A DNA stretch of 64,000 nucleotides from CAMDPA01 sp965223035 (lineage in GTDB: Bacteria; Pseudomonadota; Alphaproteobacteria; Rhizobiales; Hyphomicrobiaceae): NCBI GenBank assembly GCA_965223035.1, contig OZ244980.1, positions 5,022,001 through 5,086,000 on the forward strand, given 5' to 3'. The notes under the pieces were generated by a model. It was not told the DNA's origin. It saw only the letters and a list, made by a program, of their open reading frames with translations, and ran no database searches. This document shows positions 25,095 through 34,535 of the stretch, piece after piece (positions within the stretch are counted from its first letter, which is position 1; the number at the start of each line of letters is the position of its first letter). A program made the translations under genes and the position numbers.

Positions 25095-26078
25095 ATGCGT
25101 GTTATCTCCGCCCAAGAGGTCGAAGCCCGGCTCGGCTATCCAGCGTTGGTCGACGTTTTGCAGGCCGCCTTCCAAACCGGCGCACTTGCGCCGCCGCGCC
25201 ATCACCACACGATTAAGCTGCCGGATGGCAAGCCAGACGCCACCTTGCTGTTGATGCCGGCGTGGAGCGCATCGCAGCCTGGAGCGGACACCGCCGGCAC
25301 CTATCTCGGCGTCAAATCGGTGACGGTTTTCCCGAGCAACAGTGCGCGCAGCCTTCCGGCGATTCACGGCGCCTATCTGTTGCTGTCCGGCGAGACGGGT
25401 GAGCCGCTGGCGCTGATCGACGCAGCGAAGCTGACCGTGTGGCGCACCGCAGCGGCGTCGGCACTGGCCGCGCGCTACCTTGCGCGCCACGACGCCAGCC
25501 ATCTGCTGATGGTCGGTGCAGGAGCGCTCAGCGCCTATCTCATTCGCGCCCACGCCAGTGTGCGTCCGATCCGCAATGTGACAATATGGAATCGGACCAA
25601 ATCGCATGCGGATCAGGTGGCCGCATCGCTCGGCCAGTCCGGGCTTAAGGTCACGACGACGGAGGATCTCGAAACCGCAGTGCGGGCGGCCGATATCGTC
25701 TCGGCGGCCACCCTATCAGCCACGCCTTTGATCAAGGGCGCCTGGTTGTCGCTCGGCACCCATGTCGATTGCGTCGGCGCGTTTCGTCCAGATATGCGGG
25801 AGACGGACGATGAGCTGGTTCGCCGCGCGCGCATCTGGGTTGATACGCGGGCCGGTGCGTTCAGTGAAGCGGGTGACATCGTGCTACCGCTCGCCGCCGG
25901 CGTGATCGGCAAGGACAAGATCGAGGGCGATTTGTTCGAGCTGGTGAGCGAGCCATCGACGCACCGCCGCCACCCCGACGACATCACGATGTTCAAATCC
26001 GTCGGAGCCTCCATTGAGGACCTGGCCGCAGCGATCGCGATCTACGAAGGGACGGCCACCTCAGGTGTCGCGCACTGA
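25095..26078 (+). CDS. Ornithine cyclodeaminase/mu-crystallin family oxidoreductase
   Basis: 327 residues. Family landmarks are RVISAQEVEARLGYPALVDV, LGVKSVTVFPSN, GAYLLLSGETGEPLALIDA, LTVWRTAAASALAARYL, the Rossmann loop LLMVGAGALSAYLIRAH, and later GTHVDCVGAFRPDMRE. The family includes ornithine cyclodeaminase, alanine dehydrogenase of the Archaeoglobus type, and pyrroline-2-carboxylate or ketimine reductases. The substrate cannot be decided from sequence. The GSHTP-type stretch reads as LGTHVDCVGAF. Its 3' end overlaps the end of the converging binding-protein gene by 18 bp. Confidence 0.87.
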   Translation: MRVISAQEVEARLGYPALVDVLQAAFQTGALAPPRHHHTIKLPDGKPDATLLLMPAWSASQPGADTAGTYLGVKSVTVFPSNSARSLPAIHGAYLLLSGETGEPLALIDAAKLTVWRTAAASALAARYLARHDASHLLMVGAGALSAYLIRAHASVRPIRNVTIWNRTKSHADQVAASLGQSGLKVTTTEDLETAVRAADIVSAATLSATPLIKGAWLSLGTHVDCVGAFRPDMRETDDELVRRARIWVDTRAGAFSEAGDIVLPLAAGVIGKDKIEGDLFELVSEPSTHRRHPDDITMFKSVGASIEDLAAAIAIYEGTATSGVAH

Positions 26079-27047
26079 GGGGTGAAACAAGTCATCGACC
26101 GAGAAACCGCCCTGGATCAGGCCCTGGTCCTTCGAATACATGATGAAGCGCTCCAGATTGGCGCGATTGGCGGCGACCCCGTTCGGCCATAGATCGGCTA
26201 CCCCGAACAAGGCCGCTTCGCGCTCAAAATGGCGGCGACCAAACGCCAGCTGCGACCAATTGGGATCGGAATAATAATCGCGTGCCATCGCGCGTGCCTG
26301 TCCGAACATGTCCATCAGGGTTGCCGGCAACCACGGGTGCTGATCGGCGAAGCTCTGCCAGATCGCGAGGATATGCATGATCGGCCAATATCCGAGCTTT
26401 TTGAAGTAGCGCAGCTCTTCGGCGTCTGGATCCGCGAACAAGCGACGCACTTTGACCTCTCCCTCCATGATGGAGGCGGGCGGATGGGGCTGGATAACCG
26501 CATCGCACAGGCCGTCTCGGAGCATGTGCCCGACATCCACCCCGGTCGGCAATCGCTCGATGATTGCGGCCGCAGGCGGCTCGAACGCCACTTTCTCCTC
26601 ATCCTCTAACAACCAGTGGATCTCTTCCCAAGGCACATCGTACTCGAATTTTAGGTCGCCCTTCGCCAACAATGACAACGTGGTCTGAAACGATCGGATC
26701 GCAACCCGTTTACCCTTGAGGTCGCTGGGCTGGGAGAGCGGGGAGTCCTCGCGCACGAAGATCAAGCCGCAGCCGAACAGCCGACGCGGGAACACCGGTA
26801 CGCCGACGATCGGCACCTTGCGATCGATCGCCATCAGGAAGGTCGACATCGAGAATTCGGCAACGTCATAGCGCTTGGCGTGGAGCATGCCACCGTGACG
26901 ATCGATGCCATCCTTCAGCGGTGAGGACTGGCCCACCTGAAGCGCCTGCAGCTTGACCCCGGGCGGTGCCTTCACGCTGCCGTCGAACAGGGGAAAATGG
27001 CGATCATAACGGTCCAGGGCGATTGTTAGGTCCATCGGCTTCGGCAT
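26061..27047 (-). CDS. 4,5-dihydroxyphthalate decarboxylase/NMT1-like binding-fold protein
   Basis: 328 residues. The sequence resembles the proteins annotated as 4,5-dihydroxyphthalate decarboxylase, which have a periplasmic-binding-protein type II fold. Visible parts are LTIALDRYDRHFPLFDGSV, the YDVAEFSMSTFLMA segment, VPVFPRRLFGCGLIFVRED, DLKGKRVAIRSFQTTLS, and AVIQPHPPASI. There is no signal peptide, so a cytoplasmic enzyme or an unexported receptor are both possible. No phthalate pathway genes are nearby. The substrate is not determined. Confidence 0.75.
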   Translation of the reverse strand: MPKPMDLTIALDRYDRHFPLFDGSVKAPPGVKLQALQVGQSSPLKDGIDRHGGMLHAKRYDVAEFSMSTFLMAIDRKVPIVGVPVFPRRLFGCGLIFVREDSPLSQPSDLKGKRVAIRSFQTTLSLLAKGDLKFEYDVPWEEIHWLLEDEEKVAFEPPAAAIIERLPTGVDVGHMLRDGLCDAVIQPHPPASIMEGEVKVRRLFADPDAEELRYFKKLGYWPIMHILAIWQSFADQHPWLPATLMDMFGQARAMARDYYSDPNWSQLAFGRRHFEREAALFGVADLWPNGVAANRANLERFIMYSKDQGLIQGGFSVDDLFHPSVRDT

Positions 27048-27070
27048 CCCTACGGAAACGGTGAGATGTT

Positions 27071-27134
27071 CTAGATCATCTTTGCGCCTTTAATCGGGAT
27101 CGTTCCGATTCCGATTAAAGGCAGGTTGCTCTAG
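27071..27134. repeat. Family A palindromic element (copy A4)
   Basis: Bounded by CTAG at 27071-27074 and 27131-27134. It is in the opposite orientation to A2/A3, with the variant arms TTTAATCGGGATCG and CGATTCCGATTAAAG. The right CTAG is shared with the adjoining family C copy. Confidence 0.92.
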
Positions 27135-27155
27135 GTCATGTCCGCCGCAGGCGGA
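27131..27155. repeat. Family C short palindrome
   Basis: CTAGGTCATGTCCGCCGCAGGCGGA, sharing its CTAG with element A4. Confidence 0.75.
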
Positions 27156-27161
27156 TGAGTG

Positions 27162-27248
27162 TTACCGGCCCGCTCTCCCACCCGGCCACAACCACCATCG
27201 TACCCTTGGGCCGCCAGGTGGGGGGAGCCAGAGGGTTCCGGCCAGCAC
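27162..27248. repeat. Family B palindromic element, degenerate
   Basis: Arms CCGGCCCGCTCTCCCACCCGGCC and GGCCGCCAGGTGGGGGGAGCC with a central CCATCGTACCCTTGG. It completes an A-C-B run of elements in one intergenic region; about 230 bp after it (27249-27479) hold no recognisable feature. Confidence 0.65.
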
Positions 27249-27479
27249 TGCAGCGTTCAGTTGGCGTACAGCGCCGCGATCGGCGAGCGCACGATCGACA
27301 GGATACCAGCCTACGGTGCGGTCTCAAGTGTGGCGAACAGCGCGACCACCCTCCGCGCATGTCTGCAATGTCACGCCCGACAAGGATGGTCAGCCAAGGC
27401 GGTTGAGGCCTATCGTGCCAGCTGCCACGCCATGCGCTGCCGCTGACGGGTAGGCCGGCGCCGTTGAAAGGAGCTGATC

Positions 27480-28976
27480 ATGAGCAACAGCTTTGTGTTG
27501 ACCGGCGCCCGGGTCTATCGCCACGCGGGCGACACGGATCTGCCGCCGGTGAGCGATGTGTTGATTGAAGCTGGCAGGATCGTCGCGGTCGAGCCTGGTC
27601 TGGCCGGTCCCAATTATCAGACGATCGACCTTGCTGGCCATGTGCTGGTGCCGGGCTTCGTCAACGGCCACTACCACTCGCATGACGTCTTGGCGAAAGG
27701 TCGCTTCGAGGGCATCGCGTTAGAGCGATGGGGCATCATCGCGGGCGCCATCGGCAACGATCGATCGTTGGAAGAAGTCAGATTGCGCACCCTGCAGGGG
27801 GCCGTCGAATGCGCGCGAAACGGCATCACAACGGTGCAAGATTTCGCCAATCTATCCAAATTCGATCCCGACTACATCGACGCCATGATCGAGGCCTATG
27901 AGCGGGTCGGCATTCGCGTCATCCTGTCGATTACGGTGCGTGATAAGTCGCAGCTGGACACCATCTTGTGGGCCGACGAGATGGTGCCGGCCGAGCACCA
28001 CGCCATCATCGGAACGTCTGCGGGCGACGGACAGGCCCAAGTCGCGTTCGTCGGCCAACAGATCGATCGGATCGGCAGCCGCGGCGGCCGCGTGGTGTGG
28101 GCGATCTCGCCGTCGGCGCCGCAACGCTGCTCGTTCTCCTTGTTGCAGCGCGTCGCACAGTTCTCAGAAGAGCGCCAACTGCCGGTCTACACCCACGTCT
28201 ACGAGACGCGCTTGCAACGGCTTTATGCGCGCGAAAAACTGGCCAACCATGGCGGCTCGGCCATCACCTACATGACGGCAGCCGGGCTGATCGGCGAGCG
28301 CGTGACGATTGCGCATGGCGTGTGGCCTTGCCCGCAAGAAATCGACCAGCTGGCCGACACCGGCACCCGGGTGGTGCTCAACATGTTGTCCAATCTGCGG
28401 TTACGCAGCGGTGTGGCGCCGTTGTCCGCCTACCGGCGGGCGGGGCTTGCGCTGTCGCTGGGCTGCGATAATTGCAGCTGCAGCGACGTGCAAAGCATGC
28501 ACCAGGTGATGAAGCTCTACTGCCTGTTGAGCGGCGTCGACGACCCAGCCATGGACCCCGCGCCGGCGGCTGAAGCCATTCGACTGGCGACCTTGGGGGG
28601 CGCCGAGGCCGCCTTATTGTCCGGCCAGCTCGGTGCGATCGAACCCGGCATGGCCGCCGATCTGGTCGCCTACGATCTGTCGGATCCGGCATGGCGACCG
28701 CTCAACAGCGCCGCGCGACAATTGGTTTATGGGGAGACCGGTCGCGGGCTGCGCCATGTGTGGGTCGGTGGTAGGCCGGTGGTGCGCGAGGGATTTTGTG
28801 TCGACGTCGATGAGGCGCGACTGGCCGAGCAGATCGACGCCATCATGCCCGCGGTGCAGCACGACCTCGATCGACTCGCGCAACAAGCCGATCGGGTGGA
28901 GCCGGCCCTGCGCGCGATCCAAGCCCGCGCGTTCGCAACCGAACTCGGCTACCACCGTTATCTGTATCGGTCGTGA
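27480..28976 (+). CDS. Amidohydrolase (chlorohydrolase/deaminase type)
   Basis: 498 residues, good ribosome site AAAGGAG before ATG 27480. It is an amidohydrolase-superfamily TIM barrel with the N-terminal beta-sandwich. The metal site is VPGFVNGHYHSHDVL (two His near residues 62-66). Further ligands are likely at THVYETRLQ, AHGVWPC and the SLGCDNCSC segment near 325-333, where the usual Asp is present. The C-terminal composite domain has IEPGMAADLVAYDL and GRPVVREG. It is closest in style to the SAH/MTA deaminase and atrazine chlorohydrolase group, but the substrate is not recognisable. It stands alone, surrounded by repeat elements. Confidence 0.85.
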   Translation: MSNSFVLTGARVYRHAGDTDLPPVSDVLIEAGRIVAVEPGLAGPNYQTIDLAGHVLVPGFVNGHYHSHDVLAKGRFEGIALERWGIIAGAIGNDRSLEEVRLRTLQGAVECARNGITTVQDFANLSKFDPDYIDAMIEAYERVGIRVILSITVRDKSQLDTILWADEMVPAEHHAIIGTSAGDGQAQVAFVGQQIDRIGSRGGRVVWAISPSAPQRCSFSLLQRVAQFSEERQLPVYTHVYETRLQRLYAREKLANHGGSAITYMTAAGLIGERVTIAHGVWPCPQEIDQLADTGTRVVLNMLSNLRLRSGVAPLSAYRRAGLALSLGCDNCSCSDVQSMHQVMKLYCLLSGVDDPAMDPAPAAEAIRLATLGGAEAALLSGQLGAIEPGMAADLVAYDLSDPAWRPLNSAARQLVYGETGRGLRHVWVGGRPVVREGFCVDVDEARLAEQIDAIMPAVQHDLDRLAQQADRVEPALRAIQARAFATELGYHRYLYRS

Positions 28977-28982
28977 GCGTCT

Positions 28983-29046
28983 ATAGAGCAACCTGCCTTA
29001 AATCGGAGCCGGCTTTGCGGTTCCGATTTAAGGCGCGATGATCTAG
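28983..29046. repeat. Family A palindromic element (copy A5)
   Basis: Same core as A2 with one substitution (CGGAGCCGG). The left edge is ATAG and the right edge CTAG (29043-29046). The right CTAG is also the first base group of the following family B element. Confidence 0.9.
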
Positions 29047-29140
29047 CGTTTCAGTCTTAGCTGGAACCAACCCGCTACTCCTGCCCTTCCGCCCAAGGAT
29101 ACGATTTATGGGTGGCCGGGTGGGGAAGCGGGATGGTTCC
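29043..29140. repeat. Family B palindromic element
   Basis: Begins CTAGCGTTTCAGTCTTAGCTG, then AACCAACCCGCT, and the returning arm GGGTGGCCGGGTGGGG-AAGCGGGATGGTTCC. It shares CTAG with A5 and ends just before the stop of the next gene. Confidence 0.85.
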
Positions 29141-29148
29141 GATCGACG

Positions 29149-30330
29149 TCAGAGGTTTCGGGTCCATTTCTCCAGGAGCCGCGAAGCCGTCTCCTTGCCG
29201 CCCCAGCCGATGGCGATGGCGGCACCGAGCGCCAGAGCGCCCAAAAACAGGCCGAATCCCAAGGTGATGATCTCATTGGCGATGCCCATCTGCCGCAAGC
29301 CCATGGCGACCGACAAAACGATGATGGCCACGCGCAGGAATCCGGCGGCCGGCTTTGCGTCCTTTGACCGCTCGACGATACCGGCCACGAAGTCCGCAGC
29401 GACGATGCCAAACACGATGATGATGCTGCCGAGCAGGATCTGACCACCCAGCGCCAAGATGGTCGACAGCATGTCCGAGATCACAGCGAAGTTCAGCAAT
29501 TTCGCCGCCTCAATCAGCCCGAACACCACAATCGCGAAAAACGCAATATAGCCCGCAATCTTCGACAGGGGTTGATCGGCAAACACCTCTTGGGTCAGCC
29601 CGAGGCGCTCGCCCACCCGATCAAAGCCCAGCGGCGGCAACAAACTCGCCAGCGTGGCGGAGGCGAAACGCGCGATGATGAAGGCCAACAGCAACACGAT
29701 CGCGGCGGCAAAAATATTGGGTATCGCTTCCAGGAAACTCCTCAGCATCTGTTGAGCCGGCTGCGAGATCGAGCTGATGTCCAGCGCATCCAACGCGGCG
29801 ATGGCAACCGGTATGATCAGCAGAGTGAATACAAGTATACCTGCAAAACTTGCAATGCCAGTTTCCCCGGTCACTTGGGCCAGACCAAGCCGCTCGGCTA
29901 GCCGGTCCGTTTGCAGCGCCTTCAGCGTACTGGTGACCGCGCGCTGCGCGACCGTCGCAAGGATCCACCCGAGACCGAGGATCAGGCCGGCGCCAACAAG
30001 ATTTGGCAGAAAAGCCAGCAGCTTCTCGACCATGACTTGCATCGGCTTCAGCAAACCGTCCATGCCCAGCGCACCCAACGCGGCCGGCAAAGCCACGAGT
30101 ATGGTGATCCAGAACAAGGCCCGGCCAATGGCATCACCGAGATCTTGCCCCGCCTCGGTTGAGTGTTTGGCCAACGCGGTCCGGTTGATCAGGTATTTCA
30201 CAGCCGAGGATAGGGCGCGTCCGATGAAATACGCCAGCAGCATAATTGCGGCTGCGGCAAGAATCTTGGGACCATACGCTATGACCGCACCATATGCAGT
30301 GTTCCAATATGTTTGAAGTTCCACAGTCAT
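29149..30330 (-). CDS. MscS-like small-conductance channel family membrane protein
   Basis: 393 residues with about nine hydrophobic segments. It contains repeated TM-helix units of the type found in CmpX/MscS-related proteins (Gly/Ala-rich helices such as LPNLVGAGLILGLGWILA and IPNIFAAAIVLLLAFIIAR). Each is followed by a short motif FDRVGERLGL or TDRLAERLGL. The soluble MscS beta domain is absent. Members sit in the inner membrane and probably respond to membrane or osmotic state. A strong ribosome site (AGGAGGAG) precedes ATG 30330. Confidence 0.82.
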   Translation of the reverse strand: MTVELQTYWNTAYGAVIAYGPKILAAAAIMLLAYFIGRALSSAVKYLINRTALAKHSTEAGQDLGDAIGRALFWITILVALPAALGALGMDGLLKPMQVMVEKLLAFLPNLVGAGLILGLGWILATVAQRAVTSTLKALQTDRLAERLGLAQVTGETGIASFAGILVFTLLIIPVAIAALDALDISSISQPAQQMLRSFLEAIPNIFAAAIVLLLAFIIARFASATLASLLPPLGFDRVGERLGLTQEVFADQPLSKIAGYIAFFAIVVFGLIEAAKLLNFAVISDMLSTILALGGQILLGSIIIVFGIVAADFVAGIVERSKDAKPAAGFLRVAIIVLSVAMGLRQMGIANEIITLGFGLFLGALALGAAIAIGWGGKETASRLLEKWTRNL

Positions 30331-30600
30331 GCTCCTCCTTTAAATGCGCCCGCCGTGCGCGATGGCACCAACAAGCAAATAAATGCAACTACATCATATA
30401 GTACGAATACGAATATTCGAGCAGAACATTGCTGCACGTTGTTTTATTTGACAATAGACATTATCGCAACGCATCACTTAGGCGAGGTCTGAGCAAATGT
30501 AGCACGTGCATCCGTACCGATTACGCCATGGCGAGCAACGTGAAAATTGCGTTCAATTGTGATATGTCGCGACCGACTGGGACCGGGATTAACACCAACG
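30331..30600. promoter_or_regulatory. AT-rich divergent promoter region
   Basis: 270 bp between divergent genes, clearly richer in A/T than its surroundings around 30370-30470. It includes TAGTACGAATACGAATATTCG, a near-palindromic stretch, and a TTGACA at 30448. No matching -10 box at the right distance is obvious. Position and composition suggest promoters; exact sites are not assignable. Confidence 0.4.
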
Positions 30601-31749
30601 ATGTCTCCGCCAAGGGGTGAGCCCTATAGCTACAGTTTGCGGGAATTTGGCGGCGCGCTCGGCGACCTCGGCACGCTGCTGCCACTGCTGTTGGGCACCA
30701 TCGCGGTGGTCGGGTTGGCGCCGGCGCCGGCGCTGCTGGGCTTCGGTATCTTCTACGTCGCAACGGCGGTGTATTACCGTCTGCCGATCCCGGTGCAGCC
30801 CATGAAGGCGATCGCCGCAGTGCTGCTGACGGCCGGGATTACGCCCGCCGAACTGGCCGCCAGCGGCGTCATGATCGGGGTGGCGTTAATGGTGCTAGCT
30901 GCCACCGGGTGGATCAGCGGCCTGGCTCGACTTGTTCCGCAGTCGGTTCTGGCCGGGCTGCAATTGGGGCTCGGCTTGGCTTTGGCGCTGTTGAGCCTTG
31001 ACCTGATGGCGACGGCACCGGCGATCGCCGCGCTCGCTTTTGGCTTGCTCACGGTGCTGATGATAACGCCGCGCCTTCCGGCCGCATTGATCGCGCTGGT
31101 GGTGGCGACCGCGCTGGCCAGCGTCCTCAACGTCCCCGGGCTAAGCTTCGAACGCACCGCAACAGGGATCATCGCGCTCCCACCATGGCCCACGCTCACC
31201 GAATTTGAGCGATCGTTCTCGCAGCTGGTGGTGCCGCAGATGGCGCTCACGTTAACCAACGCGGTACTGCTGACCGCGTTGCTTGCAAACGATTATTTTG
31301 GTGATCGGGCGGCGCATGTGACGCCGTCGCGGCTGTCGCTGGGCAGCGGTCTGGCCAATCTGCTGCTGACGCCCTTCGGCGCCCTACCGATGTGTCACGG
31401 CGCCGGCGGTCTGGCTGCGCATTACCGGTTCGGGGCCCGCACCGGCACGGCCCCACTGGTGCTCGGTCTCGCACTGCTACTGCTGGCGTTGCTACCAGGT
31501 GGTGTCGGTTTAGCGGCGCTGGCCGCGATCCCCGCGGCCGGCTTGGGCGCATTGTTGCTGATGTCGGCGGGCGAGCTGGCGCTGACCAAGCGCCTGTTCG
31601 ATTGCAAACCCTCGTGCTGGCCGGTGATCGCGCTGACGGCGGGGATCACGGTGTGGGCCGATCCGTTCTGGGGACTGATTGCTGGCTGGGCGGCCGAGTT
31701 GGTGCGCACGACGGTGTTGCGCGCGCTAAGACGCAAAGCCAAGGGCTGA
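30601..31749 (+). CDS. MOT1-type molybdate/sulfate permease
   Basis: 382 residues from ATG 30601, preferred over an upstream TTG at 30547 because the family motif begins soon after. About ten membrane helices. Diagnostic segments are LREFGGALGDLGTLLPLLLG at the N-terminus and YYRLPIPVQPMKAIAAVLLT, which match the two conserved motifs of MOT1/SulP-like molybdate transporters. GALPMCHGAGGLAAHYRFGARTG is the third. The expected role is molybdate or sulfate uptake. Together with the molybdoenzyme operon at the left end it suggests molybdenum use, but the two loci are far apart. Confidence 0.87.
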   Translation: MSPPRGEPYSYSLREFGGALGDLGTLLPLLLGTIAVVGLAPAPALLGFGIFYVATAVYYRLPIPVQPMKAIAAVLLTAGITPAELAASGVMIGVALMVLAATGWISGLARLVPQSVLAGLQLGLGLALALLSLDLMATAPAIAALAFGLLTVLMITPRLPAALIALVVATALASVLNVPGLSFERTATGIIALPPWPTLTEFERSFSQLVVPQMALTLTNAVLLTALLANDYFGDRAAHVTPSRLSLGSGLANLLLTPFGALPMCHGAGGLAAHYRFGARTGTAPLVLGLALLLLALLPGGVGLAALAAIPAAGLGALLLMSAGELALTKRLFDCKPSCWPVIALTAGITVWADPFWGLIAGWAAELVRTTVLRALRRKAKG

Positions 31750-31777
31750 GCGGCCGCCGCCCGCGCACAGTCTTCCG

Positions 31778-32932
31778 TTACTGTTTTCCACCACCGCCAG
31801 AGAGCGGCCTGGCCGCCAGCGACCGCAGACGGTCGCGATTGGGGGCGAAGCCGAGGCCAGGCCGCAGCGGCAACCGCAAGTAGCCATCGCGCGGCTCCGG
31901 CAGGTCGTCAAATATCGCCTTGCACGTCTCGATCGCAAGATAATGCATCTCAACCAAACCGCCGTTGGCTAACCCGGCATGCAAGTGCATGTTGAAATGG
32001 GGCCAGGCGCCGCCGTTGTCGATGCCGACGTTGAAGGCCTGTGCCATGCCAGCGATCTTGGCGCATTGGCTGAAGCCGCCGGTGATTACCACGTTGGGTT
32101 GAACGATATCAACGGCCTGAGCCAGCATGAGATCCCGGAACCGGAAACCGAGACCTTCGTTTTGACCGCAGGCCAGCGGTATCGAGGTGCGGGACCGCAA
32201 ATCGGCCATTTGGCGCACATCATTCTGGGTGATCGGCTCCTCGAAAAATTCGATGTCAAAGGGCTCGATATCCCGCGCGAGCTTGCTGGCATGGAACGGA
32301 TCCAGGTTGCAGTTGCCGTCAACGAACAACTTGATGCCATCGCCTACCGCCTCGCGCACGGTGCGCACACGTGCCACATCCTCCTTGATGACATCGGCGA
32401 TCGGCCGCGGGGCATCGCGGCGCCTGGTCGCGCCGTCCCCCACGGTCATTTTCAGCCCGGTGAAGCCTTGACCGACCCACAGCTTGGCCGCCTCGCCCAG
32501 TTGGTCGCGCTCAAAAAAACGATAACCGAAGGTCGCGTAGACCGGGACGTGATCGCGCGCGCCGCCCAACAGGCGCCAAACCGGCTCGCCCAAGGCCTGG
32601 CCCTTAAGGTCCCACAGCGCGACATCGATGGCGGCAATGGCGTGACAGGCATAGCCGGTCTGTCCGCGCGGGCACAGCAACCAGTAAAGCTCCTGCCAGA
32701 TCCGCTCGATGTTGATCGGATCTTTGCCGACGATGGCGGGACCGGCCACCCGATTGATGGCGGTAGCGATCACCTCCTCCTCGGTGATGCCGGTCAGCCC
32801 CCAACCGATCTGACCGCTGTCAGCCTCGATCTCGACCAGACATACGCTGAGATTGGTGCGCTGGCTGATCCCGAGCAGATCGATGTTAATCGGCACGTTG
32901 ACCGGCGTCGCCTCGACACGGACTATTTTCAT
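31778..32932 (-). CDS. Enolase-superfamily (mandelate racemase/muconate lactonizing) enzyme
   Basis: 384 residues. The N-terminal capping domain is followed by the barrel with metal ligands in LFVDGNCNLD (Asp), FFEEPI (Glu) and ACGQNEG (Glu). The general base strand reads GLKMTVGDG, so the usual K-x-K has Lys then Thr. The C-terminal GIDNGGAWPHFNMHLHAG carries His residues where MR-type enzymes have the second base. This suggests a dehydratase or epimerase acting on a hydroxy or sugar acid using the His side. Its start overlaps the tctA stop by 4 bp, so it is co-translated with the TTT transporter, whose cargo is probably its substrate. Confidence 0.85.
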   Translation of the reverse strand: MKIVRVEATPVNVPINIDLLGISQRTNLSVCLVEIEADSGQIGWGLTGITEEEVIATAINRVAGPAIVGKDPINIERIWQELYWLLCPRGQTGYACHAIAAIDVALWDLKGQALGEPVWRLLGGARDHVPVYATFGYRFFERDQLGEAAKLWVGQGFTGLKMTVGDGATRRRDAPRPIADVIKEDVARVRTVREAVGDGIKLFVDGNCNLDPFHASKLARDIEPFDIEFFEEPITQNDVRQMADLRSRTSIPLACGQNEGLGFRFRDLMLAQAVDIVQPNVVITGGFSQCAKIAGMAQAFNVGIDNGGAWPHFNMHLHAGLANGGLVEMHYLAIETCKAIFDDLPEPRDGYLRLPLRPGLGFAPNRDRLRSLAARPLSGGGGKQ

Positions 32933-34425
32933 GATTCACCTTCGCTGGAGGTCGGTTGTCGACGGCGCGATTGCAGCGCTGGCCAGAACAAAGTGAGCAC
33001 GGCAATGGCCAAGAACGCCAGTGATACCGGGCGCGTCAGCAGCGGCACAAAGCTGCCATCATAGAGCTGCAGGCCGGAACGCAGCTGCACCTCGGCAATC
33101 GGCGCCAGGATATAACCGATCACAAATGGGCCGGTCGGTACCTTCGCTGTCGACATCATGAAGCCCAGGATACCGAAGCCCAGCATCACCCACACGTCAA
33201 ACAGCCGGTTGCCCTGCGAAAACGCCCCCATCACGCAAAAGATGATGATGGCCGGCACCAGATAGGCGCGGGACACATACATCAGCTTCGAGATCATCGG
33301 CGTTGCGATCAGCATGAAGATGAACATCACAATGTTGGCGATCAGGGCCGCGGCGATGATCGCGTACACCACGTCGGGCGAATCGCGAAACAACAGCGGT
33401 CCGGGCGTGAGGTCGTGAATGATCAATGCGCCGAGCAACAACACATCGATGACGCTGCCTGGGATGCCGAGCGTGATCAATGGCACCAGCGCCCCATTGA
33501 CGGCGGCGTTGTTGGCGGTCTCCGCGGCAACGATGCCATCCTCCGTGCCGGTGCCGAATTTTTCTGGCGTCTTCGAAAAGCCACGGGCCGTCGTATAGGA
33601 GGCGATCGCCGCCGTTGTTCCGCCGATCCCCGGCAAGATTCCGATCCAGGTGCCGATCAGGGAGGAGCGGAGCAGGTTGAACCAATGCCGCCGCAGAGCG
33701 TCGATCGACATGAACATGCTGCGCACCCCGGTGCTGACCTTCTCGATCGGGGCATCGATGTCGATCACATCGGCGATGACTTGGCTCATCACCAGCATCC
33801 CAAGGATCACGGGCAACAGGCGGAAGCCGGTTTCGAGATCGGCCAAGCCGAACGTCAGCCGCAGGGCGCCGGAGGCCTGATCCACGCCGACCATCGATAC
33901 CATGATGCCAAGCATGCCGGACAACAGGCCCTTGATCATCGAGCCGCTGCTGACCGCAGAGATCAGCATCAGCGCCACCAACGTCATCGAGAAAATTTCG
34001 TAGGGCCCGAACCGCACCGCGACCTCCGCCAGTGGCGGTGACAGCGTGACCAAAAATACCCAGGAGATTAAACCGCCGATCAGCGAGGCGTGGATGCCCA
34101 GCCCCAGCGCCCGACCCGGTCGGCCGGCCTTGGCCATCGGAAATCCATCGAGAATGGTCATCAAGGCCGCCGGTGTCCCCGGCATGCGCATCAGTGTCGC
34201 CGAAATCAATCCACCACTGGTTGAACCGACGTACATGGCCACCAGTAGAATCAGGGCATCTGTGCTGTTCATCAAAAACGTCAGCGGCAGGGTCAAGGCG
34301 ATGACCATGCCGCCGGACAGCCCCGGGATGGCGCCGACCACCACGCCGACCACCACCCCGATCACTAAGAACAGCAACGGGAGCGGCGTAAATATGTTGG
34401 CAAAGGCCGCGAGCAGATGGTCCAT
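32929..34425 (-). CDS. tctA: Tripartite tricarboxylate transporter large permease TctA
   Basis: 498 residues from ATG 34425. An upstream in-frame ATG at 34449 would be encoded by repeat B7 and is unlikely. About 12 membrane helices with the family motifs GAIPGLSGGMVIALTLPLTF near the N-terminus and GILPGIGGTTAAIASY near the middle, and a GTEDGIVAAETANNAA segment. It is the large subunit of a TctCBA importer for carboxylates. The order on the minus strand is tctC, tctB, repeats, tctA, racemase-like gene. The upstream region is filled with repeat elements, so the operon may be split at this point. Confidence 0.92.
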   Translation of the reverse strand: MDHLLAAFANIFTPLPLLFLVIGVVVGVVVGAIPGLSGGMVIALTLPLTFLMNSTDALILLVAMYVGSTSGGLISATLMRMPGTPAALMTILDGFPMAKAGRPGRALGLGIHASLIGGLISWVFLVTLSPPLAEVAVRFGPYEIFSMTLVALMLISAVSSGSMIKGLLSGMLGIMVSMVGVDQASGALRLTFGLADLETGFRLLPVILGMLVMSQVIADVIDIDAPIEKVSTGVRSMFMSIDALRRHWFNLLRSSLIGTWIGILPGIGGTTAAIASYTTARGFSKTPEKFGTGTEDGIVAAETANNAAVNGALVPLITLGIPGSVIDVLLLGALIIHDLTPGPLLFRDSPDVVYAIIAAALIANIVMFIFMLIATPMISKLMYVSRAYLVPAIIIFCVMGAFSQGNRLFDVWVMLGFGILGFMMSTAKVPTGPFVIGYILAPIAEVQLRSGLQLYDGSFVPLLTRPVSLAFLAIAVLTLFWPALQSRRRQPTSSEGES

Positions 34426-34437
34426 GGCGCTGCGTCT

Positions 34438-34534
34438 ATAGCGTTTCACAGTTGGCTGAAACCATCCCGCTCCCCCGCCCGGCCACCCGATGGCACGCTT
34501 GTGTGAGTGGCCGGGCGGGGAGCGGGATGGAATC
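34438..34534. repeat. Family B palindromic element (B7)
   Basis: Starts TATAGCGTTTCACAGTTGGCTG, then CCATCCCGCTCCCCCGCCCGG, GGCACGCTTGTGTG and the arm GTGGCCGGGCGGGGAGCGGG. It begins 13 bp upstream of tctA and runs up to array D2. Confidence 0.85.
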
Positions 34535-34535
34535 T

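Noticed and set aside
30448..30480. TTGACA as a sigma-70 promoter for the permease
   Set aside because: No acceptable -10 box follows at 16-18 bp, so only the region is reported.
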